Below are positions 16,942 through 26,464 of a DNA stretch of 64,000 nucleotides, one piece after another (position 1 is the first letter of the stretch; the number at the start of each line of letters is the position of its first letter). The notes under the pieces were generated by a model. It did not search any database and was not told the origin of the DNA. It saw only the letters and a program-made list of their open reading frames with translations. A program made the translations under genes and the position numbers. The stretch comes from JAGNGI01 sp035448825 (GTDB taxonomy: Bacteria; Fidelibacterota; UBA2242), in contig DAOTJS010000008.1 in the NCBI GenBank assembly GCA_035448825.1, positions 25,468 through 89,467 on the forward strand. The letters run 5' to 3'.

Positions 16942-17832
16942 CTAATTTTGGGAATAGTTATTGATATGAGATCGCCCGAGGTGGTTTATAATGATCTTTT
17001 GTGCGGCAGTTCTCTGGAATAGAATGGTTGCTGAGTGGTAAATTGTAAGTACTTTATCCTCTAGATTCTTATCTTTATGAAGGTCAGAAACATTTAATTT
17101 TCCAATTAAATCGTTTAAGAATATACCCTGTCCATGGGAAGAATGTTGTTCATGACGATTTAAATAATTAGCAATCTCCTCTATTTCCTGGATTTTTTTA
17201 TCCTTACAGTTACGTTTTTTAAGTAATTCAATTAAATATTTGTTTGAGTTATCTCGCATTACTATCGCAGCTTTGAATCTTCCAAAAGGTATCTGTTTTA
17301 AACGTTCGTTCCATAAAAGAGCTTTTGCTGGATTTTTAGATACCTCATCAAAAGCTAAATTAAATTCATCTATTATTGCCTGAACTGGAACGTACCCTTC
17401 TTTTAAAAAAAATTGAGGATCTGTCGGACCGATACTTGAATATGGTCCCATGCATATTTCATCGGCAGCACAGGCAATTAAAGTGCCGCCACTCATAGCG
17501 AGGTGAGGTATAATTACTCTGATATGAGAAAAAGTTGAATGTAAATAGTTAATGATTCTTTTGGTTGCTTCATAATCACCACCTGGGGTATGAATAATCA
17601 AATCCAAAGCCGATTTATCAGTACCTTGAACACAGGTCATGAAACCTTGTATATCCTGATCTATTATTGAATGAAAAGGAGAAGGAACCGGTGGCTTAAT
17701 TACAGAGAAAGCAGACATGTAGCAGATCGTAGTCCGCTTTGTTGTCTCATAAAGTTCATTTAGACATTTCTTTAAATGTGTTAGAGGATTTAATTTTTCT
17801 ACATCTTCGAGAACTTTATCCCAAGTAGGCAT
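16942..17832 (-). CDS. ClpP/SppA-fold serine protease of the SDH type
   Basis: A 296-residue protein of the 'serine dehydrogenase proteinase' family (SDH_sah, PF01972), which has the ClpP/crotonase fold. Diagnostic segments are LIIHTPGGDYEATKRIINYLHS (oxyanion glycines near 83-85), HLAMSGGTLIACAADEICM with the probable nucleophile S114, and GPYSSIGPTDPQF. No signal peptide or membrane anchor is visible, so it should be cytoplasmic. GGAG lies 6 bases before ATG 17832. The start overlaps the 3' end of a 70-residue gene by 17 bases, implying translational coupling. The pair sits beside an AT-rich, apparently decayed region, as an acquired module would. The substrate is unknown. Confidence 0.8.
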   Translation of the reverse strand: MPTWDKVLEDVEKLNPLTHLKKCLNELYETTKRTTICYMSAFSVIKPPVPSPFHSIIDQDIQGFMTCVQGTDKSALDLIIHTPGGDYEATKRIINYLHSTFSHIRVIIPHLAMSGGTLIACAADEICMGPYSSIGPTDPQFFLKEGYVPVQAIIDEFNLAFDEVSKNPAKALLWNERLKQIPFGRFKAAIVMRDNSNKYLIELLKKRNCKDKKIQEIEEIANYLNRHEQHSSHGQGIFLNDLIGKLNVSDLHKDKNLEDKVLTIYHSATILFQRTAAQKIIINHLGRSHINNYSQN

Positions 17833-18028
17833 TTACATCTCCGACGGTGAATGTAAACTCTTCTTTAGTTGAATCATTGAATTTTCTTAGAATATCTCTT
17901 ACCTCTTGGATATTTTTATCAGAATAGTACATTTTAAAATTATTCTTAGATTCTTGCTCGATCAATTTTTTAATTGCTATTATTTCATCTACTTTTGTGA
18001 GGATTTTTACATCTTTATTATTTTTCAC
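17816..18028 (-). CDS. Small protein coupled to the SDH-type protease
   Basis: A protein of 70 residues, charged and helical (KNNKDVKILTKVDEIIAIKKL, then EVRDILRKF), with no recognised domain. It is supported as a gene by the AAAGGAG site 6 bases before its GTG start at 18028 and by its overlap with the protease gene. A role as partner, adaptor or substrate of the protease is possible but rests only on position. A toxin-antitoxin-like relation cannot be excluded. Confidence 0.6.
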   Translation of the reverse strand: MKNNKDVKILTKVDEIIAIKKLIEQESKNNFKMYYSDKNIQEVRDILRKFNDSTKEEFTFTVGDVNAYLG

Positions 18029-18265
18029 TTCATACTCCTTTTTAACAAAAGGTAAATAAAAAATATATTAAATGCAATTATTCTTTCCTTACCCAAATTA
18101 CTACATAAGGAATGTACCGTTGTCATTTTGTTCAATTCATAGTCAATATAACTTAAAACTTACTGCTAATTACTAAAATTAAACATACCTATCTAAAATC
18201 TCTGAGGATTATTCTTTTCACGATGATAAACATATACATACCTAAATTAAAATAGATAGGCTAAA

Positions 18266-18499
18266 TTAGTTTCCACCATTAATAAAATAGTAAAGAAGTC
18301 CCCGAATATACTCATAGAGCTGAATATCTCGATTGGAAACTAGAGAAGGATATTCAACTTCAATCTACTAAAGAATCTCCAATGCTTGAATAAAATCATC
18401 TATGATTGCTAAACAACCTCTATCTGAAATATTTTCGCTTATCTGTTTGTTATTCAGGAATTTCTACAGAGAATTGAAGTGATAAAATTCTGTTGGTCA
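18266..18499 (-). pseudogene. Probable decayed ORF
   Basis: On the minus strand one reading frame gives protein-like sequence broken by in-frame stops: TEFYHFNSL, stop, KFLNNKQISENISDRGCLAI and IDDFIQALEIL, two stops, then IEVEYPSLVSNRDIQLYEYI and RGLLYYFINGGN before a final TAA at 18266. The composition looks like coding sequence rather than random AT-rich DNA, but no family is recognised. It may be the remains of a gene that came with the neighbouring protease module. Confidence 0.3.
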
Positions 18500-18641
18500 T
18501 TTAGAGTATTTTATGTGATATTTAAATTTTTTATTAAATAAAATTTAAATAGTTAGGAAGTGTTTTTATATACCTATGTCGTATCTAAGGTCAGAAAAAT
18601 TTACTGAAATTCTTGAATTGATTGATTAAATTACGCCCCGA

Positions 18642-18672
18642 TTGAAAGTATGTGAAATTAACTGAATATAAT
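18642..18672 (+). promoter_or_regulatory. Candidate promoter for carA
   Basis: A perfect TATAAT (18667-18672) is preceded by TTGAAA (18642-18647) at a rather long 19-base spacing. The start would lie near 18679, about 16 bases before the carA ATG. Confidence 0.4.
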
Positions 18673-18694
18673 TCTTGGAAAGTCAAGTAAATCA

Positions 18695-19747
18695 ATGAAT
18701 AAACGTACGGCGCTTTTAACCCTCGAGGACGGTCACGTTTTCGAGGGTTTTTCTTTTGGCTGGGAAGGTGCAACCGCCGGGGAACTGGTCTTTAATACCG
18801 GTATGGTCGGTTACCCGGAGAGTCTAACTGATCCTTCCTATTATGGCCAAATTTTGGTAATGACCTATCCCTTAATCGGCAATTATGGCGTACCAGAGTT
18901 CAAACCGGATAGCCTGGCTTTTGAATCTGATCGAATTCAAGTTCGCGGCTTGGTAGTAGCGGATTACTCAGCGGATTATTGTCATTGGAATGCCCGCCAA
19001 TCGCTGGGCGAATGGTTAGAATCTCAAAAAATTCCAGCCATAACAGGCATTGATACCCGCGCCCTGACCCAGATTTTACGCGAAGAAGGTACAATGCTTG
19101 CCAAAATCACTTTTGATGACGAAATTGATTACTACGATCCTAACCGCCAGAATGTTGTCGCCGAAGTAAGCTGCATTGAACCGCGGACTTATGGCCAGGG
19201 CAAGAAACGAATCGCCCTTCTGGATTGCGGATGTAAACGGAGTATTATCTCGCAATTGGCTCAACATAGAGTCGAGATTTTGCGTTTACCCTGGAATAGC
19301 GATTTGACCAAGTATGATTTCGATGGGTTGTGTATTTCAAATGGTCCAGGTAATCCTAGAAATTGTGAAGCTCCTATCGCCTCAGTTCGTCTGGCATTAG
19401 AGAATAAAATTCCGATACTGGGCATTTGCCTTGGTAATCAAATTCTAGCCTTAGCCGCCGGGGCAAAAACTTATAAACTTAAATATGGCCATCGAGGGCA
19501 AAATCAACCGGTAATAGACCAAACCAGCGGATGCTGTTACATTACATCGCAGAACCATGGCTTTGCCGTTGATGATAAATCCTTACCTGAGGATTGGCAA
19601 ATCTGGTTTAGTAATTTGAACGACCGAACTAATGAGGGCTTAATCCATCGTTCCGGGCGATTTATGAGCGTTCAGTTTCATCCGGAAGCCGCCACTGGCC
19701 CACTCGATACGATGTTTATCTTCAACCGATTCCTCGATATTTTATAA
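18695..19747 (+). CDS. carA: Carbamoyl-phosphate synthase small (glutaminase) subunit
   Basis: Releases ammonia from glutamine and channels it to CarB for carbamoyl phosphate synthesis (pyrimidines and arginine). The 350 residues show the CarA-specific N-terminal domain (ALLTLEDGHVFEGFSFG, TGMVGYPESLTDPSYYGQI) and a class I glutamine amidotransferase domain with the nucleophile C245 in LGICLGNQ and the His/Glu pair in VQFHPEA near the end. It is followed on the same strand by carB after about 150 bases and then by mutM. Confidence 0.97.
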   Translation: MNKRTALLTLEDGHVFEGFSFGWEGATAGELVFNTGMVGYPESLTDPSYYGQILVMTYPLIGNYGVPEFKPDSLAFESDRIQVRGLVVADYSADYCHWNARQSLGEWLESQKIPAITGIDTRALTQILREEGTMLAKITFDDEIDYYDPNRQNVVAEVSCIEPRTYGQGKKRIALLDCGCKRSIISQLAQHRVEILRLPWNSDLTKYDFDGLCISNGPGNPRNCEAPIASVRLALENKIPILGICLGNQILALAAGAKTYKLKYGHRGQNQPVIDQTSGCCYITSQNHGFAVDDKSLPEDWQIWFSNLNDRTNEGLIHRSGRFMSVQFHPEAATGPLDTMFIFNRFLDIL

Positions 19748-19898
19748 ATGCCAAGAAAACAAAAATTAATCAATTGATAATTAATGGATATTATAATGCG
19801 AATTGCAAACAAAAAATCTCAGATTAAATACCGGGCAGATGTTGTGAATGAATTATTATGCTTGGCAATCTCAACGCCCTCGGTGGTGAAAGGAAATA

Positions 19899-22800
19899 AT
19901 GGTTAAGAAAGTTCTCATTCTCGGCAGTGCCGCGCTCAAAATCGGAGAAGCCGGTGAATTTGATTATTCCGGCAGTCAGGCCATCAAAGCCTTAAAGGAA
20001 GAAGGCATTCATACAATTCTGGTAAATCCCAATATTGCTACCATTCAGACCTCAGAAAATTTAGCCGATGAAATCTACTTCCTACCTGTTAATGCCGAAT
20101 TTGTCGAAAAAGTAATTGAAAAAACCAAGCCGGATGGCATTTTACTTAGCTTTGGTGGTCAGACTGCCCTCAATACCGGTCTGGAACTACACCGCCGCGG
20201 CATTCTCCAAAAATATGATATTGCAGTTCTTGGCACTCCGATTCAGGCTATTAAAGACACCGAAGACCGCCAGCTTTTTATTCGCCGTATGCAGGAAATT
20301 GAGGTCAAAACGGCTCGCAGTCAAATAGCCACCAACCTCGATGAGGCTTTAAAAGCCGCTGAAGCCTTATCTTTTCCGGTAATTATCCGGATTGCGTATG
20401 CTCTTGGCGGGCTGGGTTCCGGCGTTTGTCGCAATCTTGAAGAATTTCGGGATAAAGCCGAGAAAGCCCTCACTTATGCGCCCCAGATTTTAGTCGAGGA
20501 ATACCTGGAGGGCTGGAAAGAGATCGAGTACGAGGTTATGCGCGATAGTTTCAACAACTGCCTGACGATTTGTAATATGGAAAATGTGGATCCGATGGGC
20601 ATTCATACCGGCGAAAGTATCGTCGTGGCACCCTGTCAAACACTTACCAATAGCGAATGTCATAAGTTACGTTCCCTGGCAATAAAGGTCGTCCGTCATC
20701 TCGGGATAGTTGGCGAATGTAATATCCAGTTTGCACTCGATCCGCAATCAGAGGATTATCGCGTCATCGAGGTCAATGCCCGACTATCACGCAGTTCAGC
20801 GCTGGCTTCCAAAGCCACCGGCTATCCGATTGCCTTCATTGCCGCTAAACTGGCGCTCGGCTATGGACTGCATCAATTGCCCAATAAAGTAACCCGTACG
20901 ACGACCGCTTTCTTCGAGCCAGCTCTGGATTATGTCGTAGTTAAAATTCCACGCTGGGATTTGAAAAAATTCCGCAATGTCAGTCATCGCATCGGTTCTG
21001 GTATGAAATCAGTCGGCGAAGTGATGGCGATTGGGCGAACTTTCGAGGAAGCTATCCAGAAAGGCTTGCGCATGCTCGAAACCGGCGCCAATGGTATCGT
21101 CGGCAATAACGGGGTAATATTTGAAAATCTGGAACGAGAACTAAGCGAGCCGACCGATGAACGCATCTTTGCCGTTGCTGAAGCCATCCACCAAGGCTAC
21201 GACATCGCTAAAATTGCCCGATTGACCAACATAAACCCCTGGTTTATTTACAAAATCCGCAATATCGTCGCGATGAACACCAGTTTAAGTGAATTCCGGG
21301 ATAAAGAGTTACCGGCTAACATCTTACTGTCGGCTAAAAAGCTCGGCTTTTCCGATAAGCAAATCGCCCTCGCCTCCGGGAAATCAGAAGCCGAAATCCG
21401 CCAGTTGCGGCTGAAAGCCAACATTCGACCATTCATTCGGCAAATTGACACGCTGGCGGCTGAATTTCCGGCTTATACTAATTACCTTTACTTGACCTAT
21501 AACGCCATTCGCGATGATGTCAATTTTAGTGACTTAAATGTGGTCATAATTCTTGGCTCGGGGGCTTACCATATTGGTAGTTCGGTCGAATTTGATTGGA
21601 GTTGCGTGAATTGTGGTCAAACTCTGCGGCGACTTGGATATAATTCAATTATGCTGAATTACAATCCAGAAACGGTCAGTACCGATTATGATGAATCCGA
21701 TTTCTTGATTTTTGATGAAATAAGTTTTGAAAACGTGGTGGAAATCTATGCCAAATTCAGTGCACTCGGCGTAATCGTTTCGATGGGCGGTCAAATACCT
21801 AATAACCTGGCTTTGAAATTACACAATGCCAATGTCCGAATTCTGGGCACATCACCGGAAAGCATTGATCGAGCCGAAAATCGGCGCAAATTCTCGGATT
21901 TGCTTGATAAACTCAATATTGATCAACCAATCTGGAAAGAGATAACTTCCGTCGAGCTAGCTAGGGAATTTGCCCACGAATACGGCTACCCGGTTTTGAT
22001 TCGGCCTTCGTATGTCTTGAGCGGCGCGGCAATGGCGGTGGCTTCCAACGACGAGGAACTTGTTCAGTATTTGCAACGCGCGGTGAAAATTTCGCCGGAG
22101 TATCCGACCGTCATTAGCAAATTTTTAGAAAATGCCAAGGAAATCGAGTGTGACGCCGTCGCTCGCAATGGCGAAATTATCATATACGCTATTTCGGAAC
22201 ACGTCGAGAATGCCGGTGTTCATTCCGGTGATGCCACCTTAGTTCTACCGCCGCAACGCACTTATCTGGAAACTATCCGACGGATCCGAATTATTACTAG
22301 CAAGATCGCTCAGAATTTAAAAATCAATGGGCCATTCAACATTCAGTTCATCGCTAAGCAGAATGAAGTGAAGGTAATCGAATGTAACTTACGAGCCTCG
22401 CGCAGTTTCCCGTTTGTCTCGAAAGTCCTCAAGCGTAATTTTATTGACATAGCTACGCAGGTTATTATGCACGTTCCGCTGGAACCGATTCCAGTAACGC
22501 TATTCGAGCTGAATCATGTCGGTGTAAAAGCACCCCAGTTTTCATTCACGCGTTTGCAAGGCGCCGATCCAACTCTGGGTGTAGAAATGGCTTCCACTGG
22601 CGAAGTTGCTTGCCTCGGCGACGATTTCGATGAAGCTTTTCTGAAAGCACTAATTTCGGTCGGCTACCATTTCCCGCCGCGAGCGGCTTTAATTTCATCA
22701 GGCCCGATCGAATCCAAAGCCGAATTACTAGAATCGATTCGAACTCTCCAAAATATGAATGTGAAGCTGTATGCCACCGGTGGAACCGCAAAATTTCTGG

Positions 22801-23078
22801 AAGCAAATAAGGTTCAGGTTGAAACCTTGTTTTGGCCGCTAGAGAAAAAAGAACCGAACGTCATTACCTATCTCAAAAATGGTCAGATTGATTTAGTAAT
22901 CAATATTCCTAAAAGCTACCAGGAACGAGAACTAACCAATGGCTATTTAATCCGGCGTACGGCGGCTGATTTTAATGTAATGTTAATTACCAATCGCCAG
23001 ATCGCAATGCGCTTCATCGAGGCTATCTCCCGACTGAAAATGGATGATTTGAAAATCAGAAGTTGGGGCGAATATTGA
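19899..23078 (+). CDS. carB: Carbamoyl-phosphate synthase large subunit
   Basis: Makes carbamoyl phosphate from bicarbonate, ammonia and two ATP. The 1059 residues have the expected duplicated architecture: a first synthetase half starting KKVLILGSAALKIGEAGEFDYSG, an oligomerisation region (about 400-545), a second half starting VVIILGSGAYHIGSSVEFDW, and a C-terminal MGS-like regulatory domain (about 935-1059). The length is typical. AAAGG precedes ATG 19899. The gene is intact, with no sign of frameshift. Confidence 0.97.
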   Translation: MVKKVLILGSAALKIGEAGEFDYSGSQAIKALKEEGIHTILVNPNIATIQTSENLADEIYFLPVNAEFVEKVIEKTKPDGILLSFGGQTALNTGLELHRRGILQKYDIAVLGTPIQAIKDTEDRQLFIRRMQEIEVKTARSQIATNLDEALKAAEALSFPVIIRIAYALGGLGSGVCRNLEEFRDKAEKALTYAPQILVEEYLEGWKEIEYEVMRDSFNNCLTICNMENVDPMGIHTGESIVVAPCQTLTNSECHKLRSLAIKVVRHLGIVGECNIQFALDPQSEDYRVIEVNARLSRSSALASKATGYPIAFIAAKLALGYGLHQLPNKVTRTTTAFFEPALDYVVVKIPRWDLKKFRNVSHRIGSGMKSVGEVMAIGRTFEEAIQKGLRMLETGANGIVGNNGVIFENLERELSEPTDERIFAVAEAIHQGYDIAKIARLTNINPWFIYKIRNIVAMNTSLSEFRDKELPANILLSAKKLGFSDKQIALASGKSEAEIRQLRLKANIRPFIRQIDTLAAEFPAYTNYLYLTYNAIRDDVNFSDLNVVIILGSGAYHIGSSVEFDWSCVNCGQTLRRLGYNSIMLNYNPETVSTDYDESDFLIFDEISFENVVEIYAKFSALGVIVSMGGQIPNNLALKLHNANVRILGTSPESIDRAENRRKFSDLLDKLNIDQPIWKEITSVELAREFAHEYGYPVLIRPSYVLSGAAMAVASNDEELVQYLQRAVKISPEYPTVISKFLENAKEIECDAVARNGEIIIYAISEHVENAGVHSGDATLVLPPQRTYLETIRRIRIITSKIAQNLKINGPFNIQFIAKQNEVKVIECNLRASRSFPFVSKVLKRNFIDIATQVIMHVPLEPIPVTLFELNHVGVKAPQFSFTRLQGADPTLGVEMASTGEVACLGDDFDEAFLKALISVGYHFPPRAALISSGPIESKAELLESIRTLQNMNVKLYATGGTAKFLEANKVQVETLFWPLEKKEPNVITYLKNGQIDLVINIPKSYQERELTNGYLIRRTAADFNVMLITNRQIAMRFIEAISRLKMDDLKIRSWGEY

Positions 23079-23090
23079 GGAATCCGCTCC

Positions 23091-23918
23091 GTGCCCGAAC
23101 TACCGGAAGTCCAGACCGTTGTCAATGACCTAATAGCCGCAAAATTAGTCGGCCAGAAGATTCTCAAAATTGAAATTCGCTGGCCGAAAATCATTGCCGA
23201 GCCTGGCACGGAAAAATTCACTACTGAGATTCAAAACCGAAAAATAACCGCGATTACCCGACGCGGAAAATTTATTATAATTGAACTGAAGCCGGTAAAA
23301 TTTCTCCTCGTTCATCTGCGTATGTCAGGGAAATTCTTCCTGACAATGCCCGATTGGCCAATTAGCAAACATGAGCATTTAATTTTTTCACTAAGTGACG
23401 GTCGCCAATTGCGTTATCATGACACTCGCAAATTCGGACGCTTCTGGTTGGTTGATCAGCCGGAGAAAGTAATCGGCAAACTGGGCGTTGAGCCGCTAAG
23501 CATTGAATTTACGGTTGAAATTCTGACTGAAAATTTGCGTAAACACCATCGTCAGATTAAACCGCTTTTACTGGATCAGACAATTATAGCGGGCTTGGGC
23601 AATATTTACGCTGATGAAGCTCTCTGGGAAGCAGGCATCCATCCTTTAAGAACGGCTGATTCCCTCAATAATCAGGAAATCGCATCTTTGCATAAAGCTA
23701 TTCCAAAAGTTCTACAGCAGGGTTTAGCCAATCAAGGGACAAGTCTCGGCAACGGCCAAGGTAATTTCCAATCGGTTGACCGGCGCGGTCGCAACCAGGA
23801 AGCGCTGAAAATTTTTCGTCGTAGCGGTCAGGCCTGTCCGCGATGCGGGACGACTATTGAACGTCTCAAAGTTGGTCAGAGGAGTACCCACATTTGCCCA
23901 CATTGCCAGAAAATTTAA
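23091..23918 (+). CDS. mutM: Formamidopyrimidine-DNA glycosylase
   Basis: A base-excision repair enzyme that removes 8-oxoguanine and formamidopyrimidines and cleaves the abasic site. The start is GTG 23091, which puts the obligatory N-terminal proline nucleophile in place (MPELPEVQTVVNDL, P2 and E3). Also visible are the VHLRMSGKF segment, the DNA-binding loop HDTRKFGRFWL, the helix-two-turn-helix LLDQTIIAGLGNIYADEALWEAGIHP, and the C-terminal zinc finger CPRCG ... CPHC. Length (275) is normal. It follows carB by 12 bases. Confidence 0.96.
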   Translation: MPELPEVQTVVNDLIAAKLVGQKILKIEIRWPKIIAEPGTEKFTTEIQNRKITAITRRGKFIIIELKPVKFLLVHLRMSGKFFLTMPDWPISKHEHLIFSLSDGRQLRYHDTRKFGRFWLVDQPEKVIGKLGVEPLSIEFTVEILTENLRKHHRQIKPLLLDQTIIAGLGNIYADEALWEAGIHPLRTADSLNNQEIASLHKAIPKVLQQGLANQGTSLGNGQGNFQSVDRRGRNQEALKIFRRSGQACPRCGTTIERLKVGQRSTHICPHCQKI

Positions 23919-24029
23919 CCTCCCTCAAGTTATTTTATCTGAAATTCGGCTGTTTGATTCCCTGGAAATTTCCTTAAATTTTCTATATGGAAAAGGGTAA
24001 TTCTAACTAATTTCCGATTTTTAATTACT

Positions 24030-24920
24030 TTGTCTAAAGTTAACTTAAGAATATTTCAGATTACGACGGCGGTTCTGGTTATTTTTATGACCGCTAGTAC
24101 GCTTCTGACTCCTGAAACAGGCTTTGAAATTTCTTCAAATAGACCGATTTCGCAAATTGTGCGAACGCTTGGCTTTGACCATTTGCCGCATTCCTGGCTA
24201 AATATCGGACTGTGGCTAGTATTGATAGCTGGAATGTTAGCGGCCATATTTCTAAAAGGTATGAGGGATTTCGCTCCCAAATTTCTGCATTTTTTACTGG
24301 CGGCTATTTTCCTGCTTATTTTATGTGATAAAGCTTTCAATCAACGCTTTGTTATCTCAATTCTGGAAGGGCAAGAAGTCAATTTTGCCCAATTTTTGAA
24401 AAAACCGAAACCGGAATACAACATTCGCTTACAACTTCTCAGTTTCGATATAAAAACCCATCCAGATGGGAAAACAGTGGAATCTTACACCAGCCGATTG
24501 CTGATTAATCAAACCGATACTACCATTCTGGCTGTCAACCGACCGCTCGCTATCGGTAAATATCGGTTATATCAAAGTGCTTTTAAAAAAGATTATTTAT
24601 TTGAAGTTATTTGCGGCGGGGATACATTAATTTCGCCTTTTAATGTAGCCTGCAACTTCAATCAGCAGGTAATCGTCCTGAAAGGTATTGATACTTTGGC
24701 GCGGGCGTTGACAGTCGAAATTGATCATAAAGAATATCAGATTCCGCCCGGTGAGGTATTCAATGTCGCCGGTCGCAAAATTAAAATTAATCCACTGAGT
24801 CCAAAGTATACCACAATCATTGAAGTCGCCGAAGTTACGGGCCTAAGGTTACTGGCGCTACTTAGTCTAATGTATTTAGCCGTGCTGACTTATGTTATTT
24901 TATGGAAGCAAATTCGCTAA
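24030..24920 (+). CDS. ResB-like cytochrome c biogenesis protein
   Basis: System II cytochrome c maturation: ResB/Ccs1 works with CcsA to carry haem across the membrane and present reduced apocytochrome. The 296 residues contain three N-terminal membrane helices (ITTAVLVIFMTASTLL; WLNIGLWLVLIAGMLAAIFL; FLLAAIFLLILC), a periplasmic domain (about 105-270) with the ResB pattern PKPEYNIRLQLLSFDIKTHPDG and NRPLAIGKYRLYQSAFKKDY, and a last helix (LLALLSLMYLAVLTYVILW). The periplasmic domain is short for the family. The start is TTG 24030, without a clear ribosome site. CcsA follows 17 bases later. Confidence 0.8.
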   Translation: MSKVNLRIFQITTAVLVIFMTASTLLTPETGFEISSNRPISQIVRTLGFDHLPHSWLNIGLWLVLIAGMLAAIFLKGMRDFAPKFLHFLLAAIFLLILCDKAFNQRFVISILEGQEVNFAQFLKKPKPEYNIRLQLLSFDIKTHPDGKTVESYTSRLLINQTDTTILAVNRPLAIGKYRLYQSAFKKDYLFEVICGGDTLISPFNVACNFNQQVIVLKGIDTLARALTVEIDHKEYQIPPGEVFNVAGRKIKINPLSPKYTTIIEVAEVTGLRLLALLSLMYLAVLTYVILWKQIR

Positions 24921-24937
24921 CATAAGGGAAAAACACA

Positions 24938-25702
24938 GTGGAACAACCGCTTTTAATCGCCGCATTGATTTTATACACAATTGCTTTTGTTAGTCTGATT
25001 ACTAAAGTCAAGGACCGAATTTGTTCGATCGTAATCTGGCTGGCTATTCTGGTACATCTGGGCGCGCTGATTTGGCGATCACTGGTAGCCGGGCATCCGC
25101 CGTTCACTTCGCTCTATGAAACGAGTCTGCTGTTGTCTCTTTTACTGGCCTTGAGATTGGTCATTTGGCGACGGCAGATTGAGCCTCGGTACCGCTGGAT
25201 AGTTCTATTGATAATTATAGGAATAATCGCCGGAGCTTGGTTAATGCCACCTTCGGATAAAACGATACAGCCGCTAACGCCCGCCTTGAATAGTTTCTGG
25301 ATGTATCTGCACGTGCCTTCGTACTTTTTTGGTTATATGGCGCTTGTTCTGGCGGTTATTTACGCTCTTGTTTTTCTAGTGCAAAATAAAAATGAGAGTT
25401 CGAGCGACGGGATGTCATTACTGAGAAAAATGGATAATGAAGTTCGAATTGCTTTTCTCTTTTTGAATATCGGATTAGTGACCGGAGCATTCTGGGGTTA
25501 TCAGAGCTGGGGCAATTATTGGTCATGGGATGCCAAAGAAATCTGGGCGTTAATTAATATCCTGGTTCTGGCGTTTTATTTTCATTTGCTGAAGCCGAGA
25601 GGGGTGAAGAAAGCCGTGATTGTAATTATTACTTTTGTGACCGTGATTTTCACCTATCTGGGAGTTAGTTTTCTATTGAAAGGCTTGCATAGCTATCTTT
25701 GA
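24938..25702 (+). CDS. ccsA: Cytochrome c biogenesis protein CcsA
   Basis: A haem-handling partner of ResB, 254 residues, with about eight membrane helices. The haem-binding tryptophan-rich motif is clear (WGNYWSWDAKEIWALI, near 190-205), as is the PPFTSLYETSLLLSLLL segment after the first helices, and HVPSYFFGYMALVLAVIYAL. The start is GTG 24938. With the preceding ResB-like gene it forms a minimal system II. No cytochrome c gene lies in the window. Confidence 0.9.
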   Translation: MEQPLLIAALILYTIAFVSLITKVKDRICSIVIWLAILVHLGALIWRSLVAGHPPFTSLYETSLLLSLLLALRLVIWRRQIEPRYRWIVLLIIIGIIAGAWLMPPSDKTIQPLTPALNSFWMYLHVPSYFFGYMALVLAVIYALVFLVQNKNESSSDGMSLLRKMDNEVRIAFLFLNIGLVTGAFWGYQSWGNYWSWDAKEIWALINILVLAFYFHLLKPRGVKKAVIVIITFVTVIFTYLGVSFLLKGLHSYL

Positions 25703-25836
25703 TAAATGCCATTTAATTAATAAAGACTGGTTAAAATTGGTAATATTTGCAAGTGGCAGAAATCTTGCGTTGTAGAATAAATTAGGCTAAATTGAAGATA
25801 GTTAGTTTATTGATTTAATGTGTCTTGGGAGAAACA

Positions 25837-26283
25837 ATGGATCGCAGTCAATTTGAAAATATATTGGATTTTGCGGTTGAGCGCGAATGGGAATCCGTTC
25901 GTTTCTATCACCGTTTGTTGCAGGGAGCGCCATCACTGGCTATGATGGAGGCTATCCGGGAAATCGAGCTGATGGAACGTCAACATATCGAGAAATTAGA
26001 GCAGTTTCGTAAAACCGGTTTTAAATCGCAGGCTATTCCGTCGGTTGATAACCTTCAAATTGGTGAATATCTTGTACCCACGGTTGAGAATCAAAGTTAT
26101 CGCGATATGCTGATGACCGCTATTCAGCGTGAAGAACTTTCTTTTAAACTATATAAGACTTTAGCCTCAACCAGTCGCGATCCAGAGGTAGCGAATTTGT
26201 TCGAAAAATTAGCCTCTGAGGAGGCACAACATAAAAATGATTTTGAGAGACTATACGATTCGGAAATACTACAGAAAAATTAA
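25837..26283 (+). CDS. Ferritin-like / rubrerythrin-type diiron protein
   Basis: A four-helix-bundle protein of 148 residues with the diiron carboxylate pattern: Glu in helix 1 (FAVEREWESVRFYHRLL), the E-x-x-H of helix 2 (ELMERQHIEKL), Glu in helix 3 (QREELSFKLYKTLA) and E-x-x-H of helix 4 (SEEAQHKNDFERLYD). There is no rubredoxin domain. Such proteins are usually linked to peroxide or iron handling in anaerobes. The start is placed at ATG 25837 with GGGAG at 25828-25832; an in-frame TTG at 25825 would lie upstream of that site. Confidence 0.82.
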   Translation: MDRSQFENILDFAVEREWESVRFYHRLLQGAPSLAMMEAIREIELMERQHIEKLEQFRKTGFKSQAIPSVDNLQIGEYLVPTVENQSYRDMLMTAIQREELSFKLYKTLASTSRDPEVANLFEKLASEEAQHKNDFERLYDSEILQKN

Positions 26284-26464
26284 ATCGGGTGAATTGGTAA
26301 AAGTCAAGGTTTGATTTGAAGTTGCGGAAATTTTCAGCGAAAATTCATTAAACATTGTAATTGGGCTTGATTTTTTCGAACCGGTTTTCATAAATAGAAG
26401 AAATTATCAGGTGCACGGCAGAATTAATTAATGTGAAATTACTTACAATTTATAAGGAGCAACT

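Larger units (their letters stand above)
18029..18694. other. AT-rich intergenic region with decayed coding sequence
   Basis: This is the longest gene-free stretch of the window (about 665 bases). It lies between the minus-strand SDH module and plus-strand carA. It contains an apparent ORF remnant (18266-18499, minus) and two short inverted repeats: CCTATCTA at 18188-18195 against TAGATAGG at 18253-18260, and AGTTTCCA near 18268 against TGGAAACT near 18338. At the carA end is a candidate promoter. There is no transposase fragment that I can recognise. Confidence 0.5.

Noticed and set aside
19784..19906. A 40-residue ORF between carA and carB, overlapping the carB start
   Set aside because: No ribosome site before its ATG, no recognisable motif, and the amino-acid composition is unremarkable. 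It may be a chance ORF in a 150-base spacer.
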